A DNA stretch of 64,000 bases from Chlorocebus sabaeus (taxonomy: Eukaryota; Chordata; Mammalia; Primates; Cercopithecidae), in the NCBI RefSeq assembly GCF_047675955.1, contig NC_132928.1:50400889-50464888 (forward strand), given 5' to 3'. Position numbers and translations under genes: made by a program. How positions within the stretch are numbered: position 1 is the stretch's first letter; every line of letters starts with the position of its first letter. The notes under the pieces were generated by a model. The model worked only from the letters and a program-made list of their open reading frames with translations, made no database searches and was not told the DNA's origin. Shown one piece after another: positions 45,001 through 58,800 of the stretch.

Positions 45001-46845
45001 AGGCATATTCGTGTACTACAGCAGATACAGCAAAGACAGCCAACATGGCAGCAGATTTGAATCTCTTGGAGAAAAACTAAAGAAAAAGGAAAACATTACA
45101 AAGTAATTTTTAAAAATTTAAAGCAAGCATGAATTACATAGGATGTAAAATTATATGCCAAAGGCACCTATTATATTTGTACGTAACTTTCTAAGTCTAC
45201 TCCTTGGATTAATCTAAATCTATTAAAATAATTACAAATCATATATACTTACAAATACCTATTATTTTTCAAATATGAGTCTATTTTCAGAAATATCAAT
45301 AACTTATGTTTGTAAGTTATTACAACTGACAAAACATAGTTTTCCTATATAAATGAAACATATTGAATTTCAGTCTTTAGAGTAACACTGTATGGTAGAT
45401 GGGGCAAGTGTCCTCTCCATTTTTACACATAACAAAACTAAGACTTCAGAAGGAGAAGGGACTTGCCTTATCCATATGTGAAACTACACCTGAATGACAG
45501 AATTAGCAATCAAATATTAATACAATGCTATTTCCACCATAAGATGCTGTCACTAAGCCAAATGGTGCCCTCACTTAATAAAAACTGTAATCCAGATACC
45601 AGTGTTAATCAACCAGGAGATTCAAGATTACATCTCATCAGTCTAAGTTATTCTGCTCTAAAGACTGTCTGAAAGCCAGGTGTCACTGACTGGAGAGATA
45701 CAAATGCACACAAAGGTGTTTCTCACTGTAAAGTCTTTCTCAGCTGGGCGCGGTAGCTCACGCTTGTAACCCCAGCACTTTGGGGAGGCTGAGGCGGGTG
45801 GATCACCTGAGGTCGGGAGTTCCAGACGAGCCTGACCAACAACATAGAGAAATGCCATCTCCACTAAAAATACAAAATTAGCTGGGCTTGGTGGTGGGCG
45901 CCTGTAATCCCAGTTACTTGGGAGGCGGAGGCAGGAGAATCACTTGAACCTGGGAGGCAGAGGTTGCAGTGAGCCGAAAACATGCCACTGCACTTCAGCC
46001 TGGGCAACAAAAGTGGGGGGGAAAAAAAAAGTGTTCCTCCACCTTTAACCAAGAAAAACTAATGAAAAAGACCATAGCGGGATTATTTGTTGGGAATGAG
46101 ATTGATAAGAAACTATTTAGGCTGGGCGCGGTGGCTCATGCCTGTAATCCCAGCACTTTGGGAGGCCGAGGCGGGCGGATCACGAGGTCAGGAGATCGAG
46201 ACCATCCTGGCTAACATGGTGAAACCCCGTCTCTACTAAAAGTACAAAAAATTAGCCGGGCGTGGTGGTGGGTGCCTGTAGTCTCAGCTACTCAGGAGGC
46301 TGAGGCAGAAGAATGGCGTGAACCTGGGAGGCAGAGCTTGCAGTGAGCCGAGATCGCGCCACTGCACTCCAGCCTGGGCGACAGAGCGAGACTCCGTCTC
46401 AAAAAAAAAAAAAAAGAAACTATCTATTATTGGTGGATCATTTCAACTCCAACCTCCATGCATTCTTACTTTGTTACATAAGATAAAATTCAGAGCAAAA
46501 GACACAGTATTAGACCTACTACTGTACACAGTGGTTTCTAAGCAGCACCATTCAAAGCAGGTTTCTACATGTAAATTTCTCAAAAGAAAACTGAAAATAC
46601 ACTATCACCCTTTCCTCATGAACAATTAAATATAACTTCTTCCAGCTATATAATACTCATACTTCCTGAAAAAGAATCTCCATTTCTTAAATAACATTAA
46701 CTTAAATCTTGCTGCTTACCCAGAGGAAGTCCTTGTAAGCATAGTAATATAGCCAGTCATGGACCACCACATTCCAGGTTCTGTAATAGTTAGAGTATGA
46801 CGTGGAGTTCCACCAATCCTGAGGGAAAAAGTAAAGGCATAAAAC

Positions 46846-46893
<48 letters not shown>

Positions 46894-49800
46894 ACCCAAA
46901 AGCAACCCCCCCCGCGACTTTCCCAAAGAACACATGTAACAGAAAAACCAAAGTACACTGTGATAAACTGTTGGTTCATACGCTGATGACAGAAAAATCT
47001 TCAAAGGCATTTTGGTTATTAGTGTTGAATATGACATGAATTCTCGTACTATGTATGATTTAGTTCCTAGGTTCATACACAACACACAGAATCATTTAAG
47101 TCTATGTCCATCTGAACAGCAATCAGTAAGCCCCACCCCCCTTGCCTTGCTAGAATGTCATGAGAAAATTATACGGTCATGAAGACCAGATAGAGTGCTA
47201 ACACTAGAGAGCTGTTTGGTGGTTACCAGAAATGGCAAAATTACCCAAAGAGTGAGATGGTGGCCACCCCAAAGTCCTGGTATCCCTATATATATTTCTT
47301 GCTCCCAATTTTAAGATCAGATGAATGAAATCAGCTATCTAAAATCTGCAATCCGCACTTAATGTTTGAGAAAAAAGTTGGTAGACTTGGAGTGTTGCCA
47401 AAAACAACCAAAACTGAAAGACAGCTTTAGGTAGAGTTAAAGAATGCTATGAGCCATTCTGACTCTAATTTTAGAGCTTAATTCCAACTTTAGAAGCATA
47501 AGGATACTATCTGAAGCAAAATTAATACCTTTCAAAACAAAACAGGGAAAAATTTCCCTCGTGAACTGCTCAGCTGTCTTAAATGGAATAATTTGCTGAG
47601 GTCACTCCTACAGAACTAGACGGTCCATTTCAAATGAATGAACACTCAGGGAAGTCTCATGGTGTGCTCTGAACCAATAGTTTCCTACTGGAATCACCAA
47701 TATATCCTCGCAGGATCCAGCAGAAACCATGTGCTTATGATAAGGGAGCAGACATTAGAGACAGAAGAAAACACAAGGTTATGCTAGTTATATCTGTAAC
47801 TGAATTTCAGAGAATATTGGCAAAATTTGTAGAAAATTATTTCACAATGTTCGTGTGAAAGGCTGGTGACATTGGCACCAGCCAATGTCAAAATACTTAA
47901 TAATGAGGAAGACAAAAAAATGTGAAAAGAAAGCTAAGTCTAAGTATATACTACCTTATAGAACATCCTGTCGCCAAAGCGTAACATCTCAGCAAAGGCA
48001 TTGAGCCAGCAGTGCAAGAAGGCAAAAAAAGTAAGGAAGAGAATCAGCACACCTAAAAATACGATTAACAATATTAAGTCTTTCCAAATAGCTCACATGC
48101 CAAGCAACTAATTATATCATATCATTTTATTTAGCTGGTATTATTTTGTAAAATATAAGTTATTATTCCAGTTTACCCATTCCAGAGATGATATACTTTT
48201 GGAGTTAATTATCTTAATTTTAAAAGAGTAACTTCCTTCAAAGTGGGTTCAACAAATGACATTACCTAGTCTGGTTTTTTTTTGTTTTGTTTTTGAGACA
48301 GAGTCTCATTCTGTCACCCAGGCTGGAGTGCAATGGAGAGATCTCGGCTCACTGCAACCTCCACCTCCAGGGTTCAAGCAATTCTCCTGCCTCAGCCTCC
48401 CGAGTAGCTGGTATTACAGGCACGTGCCACCACACCCGACTAAGTTTTTGCATTTTTAGTAGAGACGGGTTTCACCATGTTGACCAGGCTGGTCTCGATC
48501 TCCTGACCTCGTGATCCACCCACCTCGGCCTCCCAAAGTGCTAGGATTACAGGCGTGAGCCACCACGCCCAGCCTACCCAGTTTGATTTTAAGAAATGCC
48601 TAGATATATGGCTTAACCTGGTACCCAAGGCCCTTTAAAAATCTGGCCCCTATACCCCCATCTTCAGCAATTGTTTAAAACTGGGGAGAGACTTTGGCCC
48701 CTCTCCCCCACAGGACATTTGAAATTCTAGAGACTTTTTAAGAGACAGGGTCTCACTATGTTGCCCAGGCTGAACTTCAACTCACAGGGCTCAAGTGATC
48801 CTCCTACCTCAGCCTCCAGGGTAGCTGGGACTACCAGTGCAAGCCACTGCACCAGTGCTGTGACAATTGGAGGAGAGGGGAGTTGTGCCACTGATATCTA
48901 GTTGCTAGAGGCCAGGATGCTGCTAAACAGATTATGCTACAATGCAGAAGACTGCCACTCCAAACAAAGAATTAACCAGTCAAAACGTTAACAGTGACAC
49001 GGTTAACATAGTGACACAGATAACATTCTAAACATATCTCCAATGATTCTACCCTCTAAGTGTTGTAAACATCATCCACAACTGGATTTATGCCATTCCA
49101 GAATGCTCTACTCCCTTGCATCCATCCCACTACCTAGAATGACCTTTCCACCAATTCTCTGCCAGGCAAATACCTACCTATTTTTCAATACCCAGTATTA
49201 AATGTTCTCTCTAATATGAAACAAAGGCCATAAGCATTTTGTTTATCCTACTTATGTAGTACATATTACAATATATTGTAAAATATCCATTTATATGTCC
49301 ACCTCTTTCACTCATTTATTAAAAAATATATATTTATAGAGCATCAACTATGTACCAGACAATATGAGAGAGACTGTGATTGGCTATAAAAGACAATCCT
49401 TGATCTCAATAACTTTGCAGCTAGTGAGGAAGACACTCAAGTATGTAACACATATTCTGTTTTAGGGACAGATACAGAGTTCATTCAAATAAGTCTTGGG
49501 GCCGGTGAGGGTGGGTTACTGTAAGAGGAATTCAAGAGAAGAAAAGAAAGGGAAGGTGATGACACAAAACATTACCAACATTCAATGAGTAAAGAAAAGA
49601 GGAAAAGTAAGGGAAACTATAAAAACTCCCAGAGTGTAAAGATAATACATGTCTTGTTCACTTCTGAGTCCTCTGCACCTGGCATAGTACTAGGTACTCA
49701 TATATCTTTATAATAGACAAAAAAAAAAACGCAATAAATAAATTTAAGAAATCAAGGTATGGCCAGAAAGACAGGAGGAAAATAAGAAATAGTGGTAAAA

Positions 49801-52800
49801 GGTCGAGCATGGTGGCTCAAGCCTGTAACCCCAGCACTTTGAGAGGCTGAGACAGGAGGATAACTTGAGCCCAGGAGTTTGAGAACAGCCTGGGCAACAC
49901 AGGGAGACCCTGTCTCTCCAAAAATTAAAAACTTAGCCAGGTGTGGTGGCATGCACCTGTAGTCCCAGCTACTGAGGCGAGACAATCACTTGAGCCCAAG
50001 ACGTCAAGGCTAGTAAGCCATGATCACACCACTGCATTCAGACTGGGTGACAAAGAGAGACCCGGTTTCCAAAAAAAGAGCAAGAAAATAGTGACAAGAG
50101 AGATTTCAAAATGTGGTCAGCAGCACCCAATGCTTCATGGAGGTCAACTTGGATAAGGGTTAAAGTACGTCTTAATCCATCCACTGGATTAGAATATGGA
50201 GGTTACTAGTAATTTCAACAAAGGGCATTTAAGTGGCTTGGTGGAATCAGGAGCAAGGTTACAATGAACTGAATAGTGAACAGGAAGACACAGCATGAAT
50301 GTGGACTGTCCACTGTCAGAGAAGACACAAATTGAGTGAAAGCCAGAAGATGAAAGACTGACCCGAGACTGGAAGAAAGATACCTCACTTATAAAACAGA
50401 TGCAAAAGAGGTCAAGATGGGTATAAACATATAGAAGTTTAGATGAAAAAGCAGGCAAACCAAAGGTGCTCATAGGCAATAGCTTTCTATTTACCTTGTG
50501 AATTTATGCATGACCAAATTAACAAGGACACATGTTACCTGGCAAGATGGAGTTAAATACACATAGGACCAGAACACGAGCGCTGAAGGGCTCCTGTTTG
50601 ATATTCCGAAACAAAGGGGCACAAAGTCTTTCAAAGATGTAGTACACATAGAAGAAGCAACCAAAGACCTGGAACATAACAGACAGAATTATAATAACGA
50701 TGGCTTAATAAAATGGAAGGCGATGTTTTTCTCTCCAAAAGAAAGTGCAGATGTGACCCTTAAAGTAACGTTCGCATATGTATTCCATTTAACACTAGTA
50801 TAGAAGACTGCTATAATCCTTCAGAGATTACTCAAGCCTAGTTTCTACCATCACTTTTCCTAACCCTTTACCAAATGATATTTTTAAAAGAGCTTACTCT
50901 TAGAACCTGTTTTTCCTGCTGCTTAAAATCTGTAACATGGTCGGGCACAGTGGCTCACTCCTGTAATCCTACCACTTTGGGAGGCTGAGGCAGGCTGATG
51001 ACTTGAGGTCAGGAGTTCGAGACCAGCCTGGCCAACATGGTGAAACCCTATCTCTACTAAAAATACAAAAATTAGCCAGGCATGGTGGTAGGCACCTGTA
51101 ATCCCAGTTACTCAGGAGGCTTATGCAGGAGAATCGCTTGAACCCGGGAGGTGGAGGTTGCAGTGAGCCAAGATTGCATCACTGCACTCCAGCCTAGGTG
51201 ACAGAGCGGGATTTTGTCTAAAAAAAAAAGAAAAAACCCTTTTAACGAAAGAACTTATTTCATAAATGGGCATTTGATTGAGACAATGATTTAAAATGGG
51301 ATCTTCCAGGATTAATGACTCTGATGGAGGTGGGAGGAAGAATGGGGAAGAGTCAGACCATACCCACATACATATACACCTCCCCCGAAAAACAGGAAGG
51401 GGGAAATTAATGTTTACTGAAATTACCAACTAGAATTACTTTATAAAATAATACATTCTTTTTTTTTTTTTTTTTGAGATGGAGTCTTGCTCTGTTGCCC
51501 AGGCTGGAATATAGTGGCGTGATCTCAGCTCACTGTAACCTCCGTACCCCAGGTTCAAGCAATTCTCCTGCCTCAGCCTTCCAAGTAGCTGAGATTACAG
51601 GTACGTGCCACCACGCCAGCCTAATTTTTGTATTTTTAGTAGAGATGGGGTTTCACCATGTTGGTCAGGCTGGTCTCGAACTCCTGACCTCGTGATCCGC
51701 CCACCTCGGCCACCCAAAGTGCTAGGATTACAGGCACAAGCCACTGCGCCTGGCCTAATGCATTCTTTTATTAAAGAAAATTACTTCTGATGTTGGCAAA
51801 ACAAACACCATTTAGTATACTGAAAATAGTTTAAAAGACTGCATAATGTCAACAGAAAGCATTCTTAGTTCCCAATTAGATTTAGGTAGATTATATTATT
51901 ATCATAAATATGAATCCCCATCTCCTAATCAACATACCTTAGACAGTTACAAAAACTTACCTGTGCAAACTGCATAGCGACATAACCCCATCTTACAGTG
52001 GGATTCCTGAAAAAGAAAGAAAGAAAAATAAGGTTTCTAAATAAAGTAATTGAACTTGAATAAAGACCCTCACAATTAATGTTTCTTGGTCAGGCGTGGT
52101 GGCTCACACCTGTAATCCAAGCACTTTGGAAGGCAGTGACCAGGAGCTCAAGACCAGCGTGGCCAATATGGTGAAACCCCGTCTCTACTAAAAATACAAC
52201 AAAACTAACTGGGTGTGGTGGCGCACACCTGTAATGCCAGCTACTTGGGACAGAGGCAGGAGAATCACGTGAACCCAGGGGGCAGAGGTTGCAGGAAGCC
52301 AACATAGCACCAACATAGCTACGTTGCAGCCTGGGTGACAGAGCAAGACTCCCGTCTCAGAAAAAAAAAAAAATAAATTAATTAATGGTTTTACAAACAG
52401 AACATAATTTATGACCATATGAAATACTTGATTATTCTGTCAAGAATTACTATAACCAAATTAAACTTCTCTACTCACCATTTGAGGCTTCCCAGGTCAG
52501 ACAGAAAATGAAAACTCATTCTATATTTTCTATGTCCCTACATTAACTGGCCCCTGTTTATCTATCCTACCTCACTCATGCCACACTTTTGGTGTTTACC
52601 ACATTTCTGCTTCATAGTACCATTACCTGGGATAGCTGTCACGGTAGATGAGGGTAGGAGCAAATAAGAAGTACAAATATTGGTTGACTGTAGGTATTGG
52701 AACAGTGCCTAGAAAAGGCAAACTATAGTTAGATCAGAGGTTCTTTGATTTTTCACAGCAAAAATAAAGGGGGGGATACAAGGAAGGAAGCACATAACAG

Positions 52801-55800
52801 GGAAGAATAAAATGACTTATCAGCTCATGTTCTTTTATCCTGACCTCTAAAATGACTTATTCTTGCACGAATTGAATATTACCAATCTCTTTAAACCAAG
52901 TTATTCCTGTGACTGAGATAACTTCTAGAGTGTGAAGCAACAATGTGCAAAGAATATGCAGGCACAGGTGTAATGAGGCTATTAACATTCCATAAAAATA
53001 ATGCAAAGTTACAAAAGATAATCAATTTTTTAAAAATTGTAGGTCCAAGGGCAAAGCAGGAATAGTCAGGAAACAATGAAGTAGTCCTCAAAATCAATAT
53101 GGATCATATATATTTGAAATAAAACACAATCTCTGCAATGTATGATGTGACACCCCAGTAAACAACAAAGGGTGAAATATCCAGTCAATAATCCTTTAAA
53201 CTAATGAAATTACACAAAGAAAAGAAAAGAGAGAGGAAGGAAGGAAGGAAGGGAGGGAGGGAGGAAGGGAGGAAGGGAGGGAGGAAGGGAGGGAGAGAGG
53301 GAGGGAGGAAGGAAAGAAGGCAGGGAGGAAGGAAGAAAAGAAGGAAAGAAGGGAAGGGAAGGGAATGGGATGGGGGAGGGGAGGAAGAAAGAATGTACAA
53401 AAGAAATTACATACTTGATTTCTCCTTAGCTGAATTTAGTACCCGAGGCACGTTCTCTCTGACAAATGAGTGGGCCTTCATTACAAAACGAATCTACAAA
53501 AGCAGGAGGAAAAAGATGTCTGTTCAAAGAAAGTCTCCTGCAAGTGTCCTTTCCATTAGTCAAACACATTATAGACAGCCAATAAAGTCAGAAAATCCTG
53601 ATGAGTGTAGAAACAAATCAAAATAAAACCTTTATTTAGATAGAAATAGTTACATGACAAAACAATGAATCTGACATTTCAAAAGTGAAGTTTTTAATTA
53701 CGAAAATATTTTATAATTTAAATGACTTTTTTTTTTTTTTTTTTTTTTTTTTGAGATGGAGTCTCGCTCTGTCGCCCGGGCTGGAGTGCAGTGGCCAGAT
53801 CTCGGCTCACTGCAAGCTCCGCCTCCCGGGTTCACGCCATTCTCCTGCCTCAGCCTCCCAAGTAGCTGGGACTACAGGCGCCCGCCACCACGCCCGGCTA
53901 GTTTTTTGTATTTTTTAGTAGAGACGGGGTTTCACCGTGTTAGCCAGGATGGTCTCGATCTCCTGACCTCGTGATCCGCCCGTCTCGGCCTCCCAAAGTG
54001 CTGGGATTACAGGCTTGAGCCACCGCGCCGGCCAATTTAAATGACTTTTACAAAAAGTATTCAGGAACAAAATCTTGATGCATCAAAAGTAGTTCAATGT
54101 GGCCAGGCCCAGTGGCTCACACCTGTAAACCCGGCACTTTGGGAGGCCAAGGCAGGCAGATCATGAGGTCAGGAGTTTGAGACCAGCCTAGCCAATATGG
54201 TGAAACCCCATCTCTACTAAAAATACAAAAATTAGCCAGGTGTGGTGGCAGGCGCCTCTAGTCCCAGCCACTTGGGAGGCTGAGGCTGAAAAATCGCTTG
54301 AACCTGGGAGGCGGGGGTTGCAGTGAGCCGAGATCGTGCCACTGCACTCCAGCCTGGGTGACAGAGCAAGATTCTGTCCCAAAAAAAAAAAAAAAAAAAA
54401 AGGGTCCAACGTAATTTATTTTATTTATCAAAATTCAGAGAACATGGAAGCTAGAATGAAACTTAAGAGGTGAGAAGATTCTAGTTTAACAATTTTATAG
54501 ATAACGGCAAAAGGAACAATACATGAAAATTTATCCAAGCTAATACAGCTAAAAATAATAGTATCAGTATGTCATCATCATTATTATTTTAGCTGAGAAC
54601 AGCATCGCCTTGGGTAACACTTAAAGCCTTACCTGCTCGAATATAATGATGAACCGGGAGGCTGGTGGCAGTGTATATGCTAACACAACGTATGTTGGTC
54701 CAAAACCTAGAATTCCAATCTGGAAGACCATGAAAAGAAAGCCATGGAAGAGAGAATTGATCAGCGGATGAGAACTCTTGCTATAGCCAGTGGCCCAACG
54801 TTGAAACAGAAAATAGGGAACTGAAAATGTAGACAGGAACATGATCCACCAGGTCCAAACAACGGTAGGAAATTTGCCAAAAGCATAGGACAGGAGGCTG
54901 AACTCAAGCACCAGCCTGGGGAGAAAAGGTACAGAAAAAGAACATAGAGGTGAATTTTTAATATACACTGAGTTCATAGACTTTAAAACTTTCAAACACC
55001 AAACTTTCAACCTTATGAAACACCACAACATTAATACACTGAAGTCATGGATGTAATAGTTCTGCTAGTTAGAGATCTGCTTCTAACCATCTGCTTTACA
55101 ATATATATATCAACAATATATGTTCCTTAGAAACAAGTTTTCTAAAAGTCCTAAGATAAATACAGTCTTCAAACTTAAGATATCTAAGATAATTAGACTT
55201 TGAACTTCTGAAAGATTAGATTCTCACATTAATTTTTTAACTCTAAAATATCCTATGGAAAATATTCAAAGAGCAATCATTCTTACATACAAAAGATGAT
55301 TTTTCAGAAGAAATATGTACAATTAAAAAGATCTGTTAATACACTATACCATTGTCTCCAAATTTAATTTTCAAAAAAAGTACATAATTCAATCCATGAT
55401 TACCACACACAAATTTGAAGCTACAATTTGAGTTTTGAAATTTTATTTTGAGATCGGGTCTCCTTTGTCACCCAGGCTGGAGTGCAGTGGCACAAACACA
55501 GTTCCACTGCAGCCTCAACCTCCATGGCTCAAGTGATCCTCCCATCTCATCCTCCTGAGTAGCTGGAACTACAAATGTGTGCCACCATGCCTGGCTAATT
55601 TTTAAATTTTTTGCAGAGATGTTGCCCAGGCTGGTCTCGAACTCCTGAGCTCAAGTGATCCTTCTGCCTTGGCCTCCCAAAGTGCTGAGATTACAGGCGT
55701 GAGCAACCATGCCTGGCCTACAATTTGACTTTCACATTAAAAAGAAATATCAAATTTTTCAACCTTCAATTTCAATAAGCTACTTGTTTTAAGTAACCAT

Positions 55801-58800
55801 CTTAAATAAAGACAATCAAAAAGTTAATCAATCATATACAGTTATCCCTCCCTATATATAGGGGATTGGTTCCAGGAAAGTATGCAGACACCAAAATCTA
55901 TACAAATTCAAGTCCCACAGTTGGCCCCGTGGAACCCACAGATATGAAAAATCTGCCATTTTTATATGTGTGTTTCACATCCTGGAATACCCTAGATCCC
56001 AATCTGCCTTTGCTTGCAGATGTAGAACCCATGGATACAGAGTGCTAAACATTGATTGAAAAAATTCCAGGCAGATGTGGTGGCTCATGCCTGTAATCCC
56101 AGCACTTTGGGAGGCTGAGGCAGGCGATCACCTGAGGTAGGGAGTTCGGGACTAGCCTGACCAACATGGAGAAACCCCGTCTCTACCAAAAAAAAAAAAA
56201 CAGAAAATGCACCGGGCATGGTGGTGCATGACTGTAATCCCAGCTACTCGGGAGGCTGAGGCAGGAGAATCGCTTGAACCCAGGGGGCGGAGGTTGTGGT
56301 GAGCCGAGATAGCGCCATTGCACTCCAGCCTGGGCAACAAGAGTGAAACTCCGTCTCAAAAAAAAAAAAAAACAAAGAAAAGAAAAGAAAAAGCAAAACT
56401 TCCGCGTATAAGTGGACATGCACAGTTCAAACCCACGTTGTTCATAAGTCAACTGTGTACAAAGTTCTCCCATTTGGGAAAATTACCTAGAAACTACTGA
56501 TTATGGTCTATTCAAATAAACCATTTTGAAAATAAAAGTAATGAAACTTCTAATTTTCTCATCAGTTAAACTTTTCAGGACAGAGGAATATCACCCTCAA
56601 ATCTGCTGCTTTAGGATTTCCTGAAGCAACTTAATCAATTTACCAAAATTTAGTGAAAACCCCTAACTTCTCATGCATCAACTAGCCAGCCATCTTTTTT
56701 GTTATCTTACCTTCCTTCATCAATGTAATCTACTACAAGTGTGCTCAGGATAAAGAGAATGAGGAGGGCAATAAACATGTGATATATTGTTCTGATGTGG
56801 TCCACTTCAAGCAGCTCACTGTAAATGTAGTTCAAACAAAACAAGTTAATAATCTATATTCAAATTTAAAACACCATATAGTAAAGTCTTTTCCTAAAGC
56901 AGTTAACTTAGAGCCATTGAGAAGGTGCTTAATCCACTCTCCAAAAACATCTCAAAAAAGAATGGTCTACATTCTTTAAAACCTACCAGAAATGGATGTT
57001 TTCTACGTAAACAAAGGCCATTCACTAGAAACAGGAAACAAACTATTTCAAATGCTAAGAATTTTTTTAATCCTATGCATACATTCTACTCCCTAAATTT
57101 AATATATATTAAGTACTATCTGTTTCCAAAATGTTAAAATTGACATGAATTTCTATAATGTTGATCATGATGATGATGATAATAACCAACTACTACCCTA
57201 CACGTCTATAAAACTCAACCATTTACAAAGATTTTACCTTCTCCTCATTGACTTTTGTATTTAAGACTGGTCTAATTTTCTTATAGAATGTAACAATGAT
57301 GTAGATGACTTTTCCTAAATAAATCTTTAATATCTGACTAAAACAGGTTTTTTAACTTGTTTTAACTTGTTTTTGGAATGATAATGCTAACCTTCTGAAT
57401 GCTTTTTAGTAATCTAATATACTACTACTCGCTCTCTGGACTAAGGATCTTCACAGTCTAAAAAAAACTCATCTGAGCCACAGAAAGCATGTTCTATTTC
57501 CTTGGTTAAAATTTTTTTTTTTAAGAGGCCGGGCGCGGTGGCTCAAGCCTGTAATCCCAGCACTTTGGGAGGCCGAGACGGGCGGATCACGAGGACAGGA
57601 GATCGAGACCATCCTGGCTAACACGGTGAAACCCCATCTCTACTAAAAAATACAAAAAACTAGCCGGGCGCGGTGGCGGGCGCCTGTAGTCCCAACTACT
57701 CGGGAGGCTGAGGCAGGAGAATGGCATGGACCCGGGAGGCGGAGCTTGCAGTGAGCTGAGATCCGGCCACTGCACTCCAGCCTGGGCACAGAGCAAGACT
57801 CCGTCTCAAAAAACAAAAAACAAAAAACAAAAAACAAAAAACAAAATTTTTTTTTTTAGTTAATGTGTAATTTTGTTTATTTTTCATGTACAAATTCTAT
57901 CACTAAAATCCTAATTATAATGTTTAAAATAAATTTTCTTTTCCCTTTTATGTGAAAAACCTGCGTTTTCCCCAGATGTAAATTTTAAAAGATTAATTCC
58001 TTCAAACTACAGTGTGACAGAACATTGAACACTATACATTACATGCTTAGAAAACACTAAACAGCACATTACATGCTTAGAAAACAGGTCTTCTTATCTA
58101 CGGGAAGTAGTAAACATCAATTTGACTCACAGAAAGTAACTTTTGATAAGCATAAGATGTCTTTTTAAAGAAAAGTACACTTCTTTTTTTATTGAGACAG
58201 TCTTGCTCTGTCACTCAGGCTGGAGTTGCTGGGTGTTGCACCTGTCGCTCAGTCTGGAGTGCAGTGGCACAATCTCGGCCCACTGCAATCTCCACCTTCC
58301 TGGGCTCAAGCGATCCTCCTGTCTCAGACTCCTGAGTAGCTGGGATTACAGGTATGCACCACCAAGCCTGGCTAATTTTTTGTAGAGAGAGTCTTGCCAT
58401 GCTGCCCGAACTGGTCTTTGGCAAACTCCTGGACTCAAGCAATCTGCCTGCCTCAGCCTCCCAAAATGCTAGGATTATAGGTGTGAGTCACAGTGCCAAG
58501 CCCAGATAACCATTCGTATCCCTAACTCCTCTTTCGAAACTAGATACAGAACCAGAAGATCAGAAAGGAACAAGAGAGAACATACAACAAAAAACCCACT
58601 AATGATATATATAGATACAGAACAAACTCATTACATATCCATATACTAAGCAATGATTCTGTAAGAATAGCTTTTTTAAAAAATTCAAACATATTTAATT
58701 AAAAACAACTAAAAATACTCACTCTAAGAGAGATCGCCTTGCAATAAAAATCTTTCCTTGTTCTGGAGGTGCTCTCAAATCCCTGAGAAGAGGAAAAATT

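Noticed and set aside
46702..47085. A 127-codon minus-strand frame spanning a SOAT1 exon
   Set aside because: Only 46720-46818 is coding; the rest is the GU repeat and intron read through.
53204..53626. A 140-codon frame rich in Arg, Glu, Gly and Lys
   Set aside because: Produced by the purine repeat 53216-53392 and running into a SOAT1 exon on the wrong strand.
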